In this document: in pieces, positions 16,238 to 23,032 of the stretch | Position numbering within the stretch: position 1 is the stretch's first letter | How the letters are laid out: each line of letters opens with the position of its first letter | Assembly: GCA_934255545.1 (NCBI GenBank) | Contig: CAKQOE010000007.1 | Coordinates: 1 to 64,000, forward strand | Length of the DNA: 64,000 nucleotides | Direction of reading: 5' to 3' | DNA from: an uncultured Clostridia bacterium | Lineage (GTDB): Bacteria; Bacillota; Clostridia; Peptostreptococcales; Anaerovoracaceae | Notes under the pieces: generated by a model | Told to the model about the DNA's origin: nothing | Database searches by the model: none | Seen by the model: only the letters and a program-made list of their open reading frames with translations | Made by a program: the position numbers and the translations under genes

Positions 16238-18811
16238 CTATTTAATATTTAAAACCAGAGTACCTCCGGTGATTGGATAGTCAATATCCAGATCTATCCT
16301 GTATCTTCCATCATCGTTCACCGGTATCCTGCATTTCGCCCCCTGTTCTACAGTTCTCTCATTGTATACAGGCTCATATGCTCCGCTTCCTTCATCGTAC
16401 AGGTATATCTTTAATTTCACTTTTGCCGCATCCGGTGTCCATGTACCTGAAAATACCAGCTCGTCGCCTCCATCAAGTTCCAATTCATTCCACGCTGTAA
16501 CTTCTTTATGCGACTCAATGCCAGAAATATCAAAACTCATACTTTTATGATAATACTTCGTATCCTTCGCATCACCGTACTTTTCATGCAGAAATATATT
16601 ATTGAGCTTATAGGCGATGGCTTCACCATATATCGGAGGTACTGCTGATGACAAAGAATCTGATGCTACATGTACAGCAAAATAAACAGGCTCTCCGTTA
16701 TATGCGCCGTACCCGGCGCATACAGAATGTATCAGACCCTTATTATCAATGCCTTCATCTACTGATAATCCAAATGATGCAGAGATCCTCACATTTTGAG
16801 CTGTTTCACGGCATTGATGCTCGCTGAGATGGTAATAGTCATATCCATTATCAGCCCTGTACTGAAAGTACCATCCAAGGCTTTCACGAAAAATCTTCCG
16901 TAATTCCGTGCGCTGCTCTGTGTTAAGATCTTTATCTTTACTGTCTTTCTTCGATTCATCTCCTATAAGCTGCAACATTGCACCTGCTAAATCGTAAAGC
17001 TTCATGTCGTACTGTCCTGCAGCTAGTTTTATTCTTGACCATTCATTGCCCGCAGAAGTTATATCTTCAGCTACTTCATCCGGCGCATAAAGCTCTTTTA
17101 ACTGTTCAACAGTCCTGTCATCAGCATTTATTATGGCATACTCCTTTCCAGTATTTGATATTTCACTAAATGCCTGACGCAATGTTATATCCTGCCCGCC
17201 ATGATATCCCTGCAGCCAGTTTTTTATGCGACTTCCGTCACTGAGATCAAAGCCGTCAGACGGCACTTCCATTTCCATACAGTCAGCATCCTGTTCCATA
17301 AGCACTGCCGCTACTAATGGTGACGCCGCCGCTCCCGGAACTACTGAGATCTCAGTGTTGCCTATTGATGCTATCACATTACCGTCAGCATCAATCATCA
17401 CAGCATTTACAGTTAATCCTTTCTCTATAAGTTCAGCAAAATTTTCATCCAGTCTCTTTTGAATCCCCTTATAATCAGAATTTCCTGCTACAGTCCCGGC
17501 GTCACCGCCGTAATTATTACCTGAAAAATTTCCACCCTCATTGCCCGAATGCGAATGCATAACTGAAAGCGCGACGCCTCCGGCGACAAGTACGACTGCG
17601 CATAATACCGCCGACACCGCGACCGCCGCTGTGCGGCGGCTCTTTGCTCCTGCATTATTGCTGCCCTTATCATTATTTAAAATATTCATCACCCTGCTCT
17701 TAAAATACCTTCTGTCTGACATAAATACCGCTGACCCGTATCTGACAGCTCCGACCGGAGCAGCTTCAATGAGCACTTTAGCGTATGACCTGCGCGCTTC
17801 GTTGTCCATGTCCTTTACGGCGATATCGTCACAGCTCAGCTCCATATCCCTTCTGAACATAGATACTGCAAGCCATACGAGCGGGTCGAACCACAGAAGT
17901 GCCGCAATGAAAACTGCAGCGCTCATTTTAAGCTGGTCACGGCGCGCTGTATGCGCCAGCTCATGCCTCAGCACATTGTCTGTCTGCACACGATCCATTC
18001 CGACCGGGATAAATACAGCAGGTCTTACTACGCCTAATGTAAACGGAGCTGCAATATCCGAGCTTTCAAATACCCTGACTTTGCTGTTTTTAAGCCTGCC
18101 GCTGCCGGCAGCGGAGCTACGATCCTCCGGCTTCACCAGGCATGCTGTTTTAAGCTTTCTTCTGAGAGATACGTATCGTGCCGCATTTATAAATATCATA
18201 AATAATGCTGCTACGATATACAGCACGCCTGTAGCGTTGATGGCTTTGCTGTATTTTCCTGATGTCAGATCGGCTTCCAGACTGCTCACGCGCGCTGCCG
18301 CGCTCAACGCTGACGAAATTATTTTATGCTGTTTAAATCTCTGTTCTTCAGGTATAGCAGGTGATGCCGCTGATCCATCGTAACCGGATACAGTCACACT
18401 TGATCTGCCATCTGATGCCGAGTTTACCGTAACATCTGCTGATTCCGAAATTTTTGATCCCGAAGCTTGCGATCCCAATGTATCTGACATTTCATCCTGC
18501 AGATCAGTATTCCCCTGAATAGGCTCCGGCAGATCAGTATTTTGTACATCCGTATACGAAGCTGCGCCCTCGTTAAACTGCGATAGTACACCCGACGGCA
18601 TTACGCTGACAGCAGATCCCGCGATCAGTAAAAATACTGCCGCGCCTGTCATACACCACATGCGATACGCGTATCTGCGCGGCGCTTTCATACAGCGACT
18701 TACCGCCGCACTGAAGATGATCAAAGGCGCTGTTATAACGGCTGTTAATATCATTCGTATAAAAAATATCGATATGATATTTACAACATTTACAATAATA
18801 TCCGGCATCAT
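16238..18811 (-). CDS. BlaR1-like M56 metallopeptidase sensor with a degenerate class A beta-lactamase-like domain
   Basis: An 857-residue membrane protein. The N-terminal half has membrane segments near residues 10-35, 50-70, 190-212 and 295-315, and the zinc-protease motif HELAHTARRD near residue 285, with ELSCDDIAV near 325 (M56/BlaR1). A further membrane segment lies near 395-415. The outer part (about 440-740) aligns by eye with class A beta-lactamases: SPLVAAVLM matches the helix after the active Ser, ITLRQAFSEISNTGKEYAII matches the region of the SDN motif. But the catalytic Ser-x-x-Lys is missing and no KTG is seen, so it should bind rather than hydrolyse. A beta-sandwich tail covers about 760-857. 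It would cleave the BlaI-type repressor coded 3 bp upstream. Known BlaR1 sensors use a class D-like domain. Confidence 0.8.
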   Translation of the reverse strand: MMPDIIVNVVNIISIFFIRMILTAVITAPLIIFSAAVSRCMKAPRRYAYRMWCMTGAAVFLLIAGSAVSVMPSGVLSQFNEGAASYTDVQNTDLPEPIQGNTDLQDEMSDTLGSQASGSKISESADVTVNSASDGRSSVTVSGYDGSAASPAIPEEQRFKQHKIISSALSAAARVSSLEADLTSGKYSKAINATGVLYIVAALFMIFINAARYVSLRRKLKTACLVKPEDRSSAAGSGRLKNSKVRVFESSDIAAPFTLGVVRPAVFIPVGMDRVQTDNVLRHELAHTARRDQLKMSAAVFIAALLWFDPLVWLAVSMFRRDMELSCDDIAVKDMDNEARRSYAKVLIEAAPVGAVRYGSAVFMSDRRYFKSRVMNILNNDKGSNNAGAKSRRTAAVAVSAVLCAVVLVAGGVALSVMHSHSGNEGGNFSGNNYGGDAGTVAGNSDYKGIQKRLDENFAELIEKGLTVNAVMIDADGNVIASIGNTEISVVPGAAASPLVAAVLMEQDADCMEMEVPSDGFDLSDGSRIKNWLQGYHGGQDITLRQAFSEISNTGKEYAIINADDRTVEQLKELYAPDEVAEDITSAGNEWSRIKLAAGQYDMKLYDLAGAMLQLIGDESKKDSKDKDLNTEQRTELRKIFRESLGWYFQYRADNGYDYYHLSEHQCRETAQNVRISASFGLSVDEGIDNKGLIHSVCAGYGAYNGEPVYFAVHVASDSLSSAVPPIYGEAIAYKLNNIFLHEKYGDAKDTKYYHKSMSFDISGIESHKEVTAWNELELDGGDELVFSGTWTPDAAKVKLKIYLYDEGSGAYEPVYNERTVEQGAKCRIPVNDDGRYRIDLDIDYPITGGTLVLNIK
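17497..17510. repeat. CGTCACCG-core palindrome inside the BlaR-like gene
   Basis: Arms CGGCG and CGCCG around TCAC (5-bp arms), coding a Gly/Asp-rich linker just outside the last membrane segment. Confidence 0.45.
18099..18114. repeat. GC-rich palindrome inside the BlaR-like gene
   Basis: CCGCTGCCGGCAGCGG, self-complementary over 16 bp and identical to the copy at 58714-58729 in the giant surface-protein gene. It codes a Ser-Ala-Ala-Gly-Ser-Gly stretch in a cytoplasmic loop near residue 235. Confidence 0.7.
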
Positions 18812-18814
18812 ATG

Positions 18815-19192
18815 CTATTCCCCACTGTCGTCATCTTCAGCCGTAAAGCTGTCTATAAGATTTTTCAGGTCCTCCGCGTCACTTTCCGAAAGCGACCGAC
18901 CTCCGAGAAACGCTGTTATAAATGAAGGAAGCGAACCCTTGAAACGGCTCTTTACCACATACTCCGACTCCGCCCGCTGGCATTTTTCCTTTTCAATAAG
19001 TACTGAAACAACAGAATCTTCGTTTTTTATAAAGCCCTTCTCACACATTTTCCGTATGACCGTATAGGTAGTCGGCTTTTTCCATCCGAGCGCTTCCGCG
19101 CACAGCTTCACAAGCTCCCCCGAACGCACAGGCGCATTCTCCCACACGACCTCCATAAACCTGAAATCACTCTCGCAAAGTCTAAGCTCCAT
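18815..19192 (-). CDS. BlaI/MecI/CopY-family repressor
   Basis: A 125-residue winged-helix repressor. FRFMEVVWENAPVRSGELVK near residue 10 and GWKKPTTYTVIRKMCEKGFI near residue 35 form the DNA-binding domain; the C-terminal helices dimerise. In this family the partner BlaR-type protease cleaves the repressor when a ligand is sensed. I take the ATG at 19192, 8 bases from AAGGAG; the frame runs on to a TTG at 19234 that has no ribosome site. The gene lies 3 bp before the BlaR-like gene, and the promoter upstream carries dyads that it may bind. Whether the system senses beta-lactams or another cell-wall signal is open, as no beta-lactamase gene is next to it. Confidence 0.88.
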   Translation of the reverse strand: MELRLCESDFRFMEVVWENAPVRSGELVKLCAEALGWKKPTTYTVIRKMCEKGFIKNEDSVVSVLIEKEKCQRAESEYVVKSRFKGSLPSFITAFLGGRSLSESDAEDLKNLIDSFTAEDDDSGE

Positions 19193-19221
19193 CAGACATT
19201 CTCCTTTTAAAATAACTAAGT

Positions 19222-19231
19222 AAACCGGTTT
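19222..19231. promoter_or_regulatory. Palindrome in the blaI-like leader
   Basis: AAACCGGTTT, a perfect 10-bp palindrome about 30 bases before the ATG at 19192, shares AAACC with the two larger dyads upstream. Confidence 0.4.
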
Positions 19232-19248
19232 CAAAGCGTAATACGCCC

Positions 19249-19270
19249 GGTTGGTTTATGATTACCAACC
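19249..19270. promoter_or_regulatory. Candidate BlaI-type operator 1
   Basis: GGTTGGT and ACCAACC form a 7-bp inverted repeat with an 8-base spacer, just downstream of the predicted -10 element. Confidence 0.55.
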
Positions 19271-19276
19271 ATATTT

Positions 19277-19305
19277 AGTTTATAACCGTAAACCACGTTT
19301 GTCAA
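19277..19305 (-). promoter_or_regulatory. blaI-like promoter with overlapping dyad
   Basis: On the minus strand, TTGACA (19305-19300) and TAAACT (19282-19277) are 17 bases apart, a good sigma-A promoter. The dyad GTTTA-6-TAAAC (19278-19293) overlaps the spacer and the -10, so a bound repressor would block polymerase, as expected for autoregulation by a BlaI-type protein. Confidence 0.7.
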
Positions 19306-19355
19306 TATATATTGTACATTTTTTGATACACCATACTACTTTTACCCATTATTGA

Positions 19356-19700
19356 TCAGCAAATACATCTGCACTTACGCTTTGCTGACTTCTTATCCCA
19401 TTTCAGGTCAGCAAAATCATAATTTGCCTTTGCTGCTGACTTTTCCTCGCATTCCGGGTCAGCAAACGCCGCATTTTTCACCTTTTGCTGATCCTTCCAA
19501 ACGCCAAGAGTCAGCAAATATCGCATTTCTCACTTTTTGCTGACCTTTTACATCGCTCCAAGTCAGCAAACGCCGCTTTTCTCACCTTTTGCTGACCTTT
19601 CCAAACGCCAGGATTCAGCAAACGCTCCATATTTTCCACTTCGCTGACTTTTCTACACTCGTCGGATCAGCAAGCAGCATCAAAAAATATATATGCTGAC
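19356..19700. repeat. Tandem array of seven ~52-bp units with alternating inverted arms
   Basis: TCAGCAA occurs at 19356, 19408, 19459, 19511, 19563, 19615 and 19667, and GCTGAC or GCTGAT at 19384, 19435, 19487, 19539, 19591, 19643 and 19695. Every GCTGA-to-TCAGCAA distance is 24; the reverse distance is 28 (once 27). Full arms are TTTGCTGACC and GGTCAGCAAA. The 18 bases inside and the linkers between are only partly conserved (for example CTTTCCAAACGCCAGGA; CGCCGCATTTTTCACC). Each arm can pair with the arm on either side, so alternative hairpins are possible. It is not a CRISPR array, since neither repeat nor spacer behaves as such. Confidence 0.9.
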
Positions 19701-19710
19701 AAAAAATAAA

Positions 19711-19757
19711 AACTACCGGCACCGTCCGGGCACAAGACCCAGGACCGCACCGGCAGT
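19711..19757 (-). terminator. DUF554 gene terminator
   Basis: On the minus strand, a GC-rich interrupted stem (AACTGCCGGTGCGGTCC with GGACGGTGCCGGTAGTT) is followed by a long T-rich run. It lies 47 bases after the stop at 19804. Confidence 0.75.
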
Positions 19758-19803
19758 TCCATAAATTTTTAAGTAATTAATATACCGCAACGACCGCGCC
19801 ATC

Positions 19804-20592
19804 CTAAAACAGTCCGCGCAGTATCACCCACACCACCGGCACGAGCAGCGCAGGCAGCATGTTCAGCGTCTTTATATCCTTTATCTTTAAAATCGATATA
19901 CCGGAGCTGGCGATCAGAAAACCGCCGACGATAGAGATCTCGGTCATAAGCTCAGCCGACATAAAATCTCCCAGTAGCGTAGCCAGCAGATATATCGCCC
20001 CCTGCCAGCAGAAAAGCACCGGCGCGGCGAGTATCATGCCTATACCGTATGTAGACGCCAGCACAGCCGACGTTACAAGATCGAGCGTGGCGTTCGTAAA
20101 AAGATAAGTATTGTCGCCGTAAAGCGCGCTCTGTATCGGTCCGAGTATCGAAAGCGTGCCTATGCAATAAAGCAGTATGCCCGTCGAAAGCCCCTCGCCC
20201 AGACGATTTTCCTTAACCGGAGGCACCGTATCCAGAGCGCCGACACCGGACGCATCACTCCCGTCAACAGCTCCGGCAGCATCAGCAGTGCCACACGCGC
20301 CTGCCCCTGATCTCTTCGGCTTCTGCAGCCTGAGAGTCAGCGCCTGAAATCTCTTGTCTATATCTATGACAGTCCCGATAAGACATCCTATCGCAAGGCT
20401 CACGATAAAAAGCACAGGATAAACGCTCTTCGGCATATTCTGCACCACTGCATTTATCCCAAGCCCGGTCGCCGCCAACCCCATAGCCGTAAAAAGCGCG
20501 TCAGAATACTGCGGCTTTATCCCCTTCTTAAGCAAAGCCCCCACAGTACTCCCCATTATTATAGTTATAGTGTTTACTATCGTTCCTATCAT
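19804..20592 (-). CDS. DUF554-family membrane protein
   Basis: A 262-residue membrane protein with about seven hydrophobic segments. The opening MIGTIVNTITIIMGSTVGAL and the later STGILLYCIGTLSILGPIQS (near residue 135) are typical of DUF554 (YdfK/YqgA-like) proteins of unknown function, thought to be transporters. An insert rich in Ala, Gly and Asp lies near residues 95-125, on a loop; relatives are about 220-230 residues. The ATG at 20592 has no strong ribosome site. No partner gene is coupled to it. Confidence 0.84.
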   Translation of the reverse strand: MIGTIVNTITIIMGSTVGALLKKGIKPQYSDALFTAMGLAATGLGINAVVQNMPKSVYPVLFIVSLAIGCLIGTVIDIDKRFQALTLRLQKPKRSGAGACGTADAAGAVDGSDASGVGALDTVPPVKENRLGEGLSTGILLYCIGTLSILGPIQSALYGDNTYLFTNATLDLVTSAVLASTYGIGMILAAPVLFCWQGAIYLLATLLGDFMSAELMTEISIVGGFLIASSGISILKIKDIKTLNMLPALLVPVVWVILRGLF

Positions 20593-20667
20593 ATATCTGC
20601 TCCTGCATTTTCAGATTCAATTCCATTCAATTCCATTATCCTGCAGCGTTTTACTTTTACATCCACT

Positions 20668-20683
20668 CGCGCGGTGACGCGCG
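20668..20683. repeat. CGTCACCG-core palindrome, intergenic
   Basis: Arms CGCGCG on both sides of GTGA (the TCAC loop read on the other strand). The 17 bases 20668-20684 recur exactly at 49145-49161. Confidence 0.68.
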
Positions 20684-20704
20684 CACGTATATAGCTTTTA
20701 TTAA

Positions 20705-21673
20705 TTATTCCGCACTGTTCCGTACAAGATCCATCTTCTTCTTATACTTCTCAGCATTCACCTCATCGCCTAAAGCGTTATAAGCGATAACGAGCTCCGC
20801 CATGATCTCAGCGCCGGAAGGATCGCCCTTAAGCGCCTCCTTCAGCATCGCGACAGCATCATCATAACGCCCGGTACGGCTGTAGCCGACTCCCAGATAA
20901 TACGGCAGCGGCCACCATTCCATATGCTTAGTATCCTTGTACTGCTCAAGTATAGACAGCCCCTCGTTCCAACGCCCGCCGATAACGAGCTCATAGCCCT
21001 TCTCTATCTTCACAGGCTCCTCAAGCTCCTTCAGGCGGTCGCGTATCTCCATCCGCTCAGAGCAAGGTCCGGATAGCTTCAGAAAACGATCCCACGCGAT
21101 CTGCGCGTCACGATACTTACCGGCATTCAGATAAGCAAAACCGAGGTAATAATACGTCTTATCAAGATCAGGAGCCAGCTCCTGCAGCCGTATAAGCGAT
21201 TCAAACACTTCAGTCTTAAAATCAGTCACAAACTGCTTGTCATCGCTCTCAAGATAAAGATTCCTGCAGACGAGCATATAATTATAAAGCGCGTCAACAT
21301 TGTCCGGCTCCATCACGAGCGCCGCGCGCAGCGTTATACACGCCCCCTCAAGCTCATCATGCTTAGCCTGCTCCATGCCGACTATCACCACAGACTTCAC
21401 GATGTCCTTATTTACATAGTTAAGGAACGTCCTGTACTGCGGCACATACTTGAAAGTCGGGTCTATCCCCATGATATTTACCATTCCAAGCGTGAAATAC
21501 TTAAACTCTATGCCCTTGTTCGCAGCCAGCGCTCCAACCATATCCTTCTTGACAGGCATAGGCACATTGCGCATAAAATCAAGCCTCTCGCGCTTCACAT
21601 ACTCCGGCATGAGCTCCAGGAACACATAGTCACCCAGATACTTCACAAAATATTTATTAAGGCGGTCGTTCAT
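20705..21673 (-). CDS. TPR-repeat protein of unknown function
   Basis: A soluble 322-residue protein. After an N-terminal region of about 95 residues (with YFTLGMVNIMGIDPTFKYVP) it has tetratricopeptide repeats: EGACITLRAALVMEPDNVDA near residue 112, DKTYYYLGFAYLNAGKYRDA near residue 178, and YYLGVGYSRTGRYDDAVAML near 255 followed by a last repeat near 290. TPR domains bind proteins or peptides; no catalytic domain is seen. I use the ATG at 21673, 5 bases from GGAGG; a TTG at 21688 in frame overlaps that site. It stands alone between two intergenic repeats. I do not recognise a named family. Confidence 0.78.
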   Translation of the reverse strand: MNDRLNKYFVKYLGDYVFLELMPEYVKRERLDFMRNVPMPVKKDMVGALAANKGIEFKYFTLGMVNIMGIDPTFKYVPQYRTFLNYVNKDIVKSVVIVGMEQAKHDELEGACITLRAALVMEPDNVDALYNYMLVCRNLYLESDDKQFVTDFKTEVFESLIRLQELAPDLDKTYYYLGFAYLNAGKYRDAQIAWDRFLKLSGPCSERMEIRDRLKELEEPVKIEKGYELVIGGRWNEGLSILEQYKDTKHMEWWPLPYYLGVGYSRTGRYDDAVAMLKEALKGDPSGAEIMAELVIAYNALGDEVNAEKYKKKMDLVRNSAE

Positions 21674-22020
21674 ATACACCTCCGTCAATTATAGCGCTGC
21701 ATGCGCGTTAGTATAATTATACTTTATTGCAACTACTATTATTACAAAGATGCTGCAGAGCTGATGAACATACGGATAAGCGGAGCGTCGGAGCAGAATG
21801 GTGATGCTTTCCGCGAGGTGAACAGGACCCGTAACGTCAAAAATATGTTTGAGCGCTTATAATGGTTGAATTTTTCGAAGGAAAATTCTTTCTCTGCCGC
21901 GAGTTATTTTTGACAAAAAGTTCTGTGAACCGAGTGGAAAAAAGCATCCCATTCTGCGACCGCGGAGTGTTCCGTATGTTCATCAGCAATTACGCATCCT
22001 GTACCTGTAAAAACACGTTA
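21674..22020. other. 347-bp intergenic region
   Basis: Most of it is the near-palindromic element at 21743-22003. The remaining part before the TPR gene is AT-rich (with TATAATTATA at about 21710-21719) and should contain that gene's promoter. Confidence 0.7.
21743..22003. repeat. 261-bp near-palindromic element
   Basis: The left arm (from 21743: TACAAAGATGC, six bases, GCTGATGAACATACGGA, then GCAGAATGG and GATGCTTT) is repeated inverted in the right arm (22003 backwards: TACAGGATGC, six bases, GCTGATGAACATACGGA, then GCAGAATGG and GATGCTTT). Weaker matches go on inward (GTCAAAAAT at about 21836 and 21919) to a centre near 21873 with AATTTTTCGAAGGAAAATT. Spacings are kept on both sides. It resembles a MITE or a very long hairpin. 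It lies 18 bases past the stop of the radical SAM gene. Confidence 0.8.
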
Positions 22021-22893
22021 TTACAGCATCCTGAAGCGCTCATCCTTCCACATCTCGCTGTGCTTCTGCGCGACCTCAAGCTGCTTTATCATAGACTCGC
22101 GGTCGTCAGGCAGGTCGCCCTTGAGCGACACATAATTTGACGCATGGTTGCTGCGGAAGACGCATTTTCTGGTAACATGTATATTTTCAAGCATGAGCTG
22201 CGCTTCCTTGAGCACCTCATCAGGCCTCAGCAGCTCAAACTCGCCTCTCATCATCTCATCGTGAAGCGGAGTTCCTGGAACTACCATGAGCGTCAGGAAG
22301 CTCACGTAAGTCGGCTCCATCTCTGATATCATCGTACCCGTGTCTATAGCGTTCTCGCGCCACATCTTACGTCCGCCGATGCCTGAAAGGAACGTCAGTG
22401 AAGTCGGTATGCCAAGCCTCTCTGACTTCTTTACGGCAGCGATCATCTCCTCGCGAGTCTCGCCCTTCTGTATCTTGTCGAGTATGACCTGATTGCCTGA
22501 CTCACAGCCCATGTATATGATGCCGAGCCCGTGAGCCTTGAGCTCCAGCAGCTCATCGTCAGTCTTTCTGAGTATATCCTTCGCTCTGCCGTATATGCCG
22601 ACTCTCTCGCATTCAGGGAAGAGCTCTTCTATCTTTTCGAGGATCGCAATCAGGTATGAATTCTTACATACGAGCGCGTCGCCGTCTGCGAGGAATATCT
22701 TTTCTATGCGTCTGTAGTACTGACGGGCCATCGCCAGATCTTCAAACACCTCGTCAAGCGATCTGATCCTGAATTTCTTTGCCTTGAATGAACTGCAGAA
22801 CGTGCACTTGTTGTGCGCGCATCCTATAGTCACCTGCAGGATATAGCTGTACGCTTCGCTTGGTGGTCTGTAAATATCTCCTTCGTATCTCAT
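22021..22893 (-). CDS. Radical SAM protein of unknown function
   Basis: A 290-residue radical SAM enzyme. The cluster motif CAHNKCTFC (near residues 25-33) has Cys-x4-Cys-x2-Cys spacing, seen in a common Clostridia group of such proteins. It is followed by KIFLADGDALV near residue 85, ERVGIYGRAKDILRK near residue 115 and IYMGCESGNQVILDKIQKGE near residue 145, as in Elp3/HemN-like radical SAM barrels. The start is the ATG at 22893, 5-6 bases from AGGAGG; a longer frame exists without a site. No auxiliary domain is seen beyond about residue 230. Its substrate is unknown, and the genes around it give no hint. Confidence 0.85.
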   Translation of the reverse strand: MRYEGDIYRPPSEAYSYILQVTIGCAHNKCTFCSSFKAKKFRIRSLDEVFEDLAMARQYYRRIEKIFLADGDALVCKNSYLIAILEKIEELFPECERVGIYGRAKDILRKTDDELLELKAHGLGIIYMGCESGNQVILDKIQKGETREEMIAAVKKSERLGIPTSLTFLSGIGGRKMWRENAIDTGTMISEMEPTYVSFLTLMVVPGTPLHDEMMRGEFELLRPDEVLKEAQLMLENIHVTRKCVFRSNHASNYVSLKGDLPDDRESMIKQLEVAQKHSEMWKDERFRML

Positions 22894-23032
22894 CTTTTTC
22901 CTCCTACATATCAACTCTGTTTTTATGCTCATACAGTCAGCGGAGCTGACGTCACGCCGAGCCCCGCTTAATATTACATATTTTTGATACTGTACTGTGA
23001 TCCTTATTATTTTAAAAACGTATACGTTACTG

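Larger units (their letters stand above)
19193..19803. other. 611-bp region between blaI-like and DUF554 genes
   Basis: Contains the blaI-like promoter and dyads (19222-19305), the 52-bp array (19356-19700) and the terminator of the DUF554 gene (19711-19757). No coding frame is convincing; the 52-base period is not a multiple of three. Confidence 0.85.

Noticed and set aside
19356..19700. CRISPR array
   Set aside because: Units are regular, but arms alternate in orientation, the conserved part is only about 8-10 bases and the bases between arms are related to each other, not unique spacers. No cas gene is nearby.
21862..22140. 92-codon plus-strand frame over the near-palindrome
   Set aside because: It lies across the palindromic element and into the radical SAM gene on the other strand, without a ribosome site.
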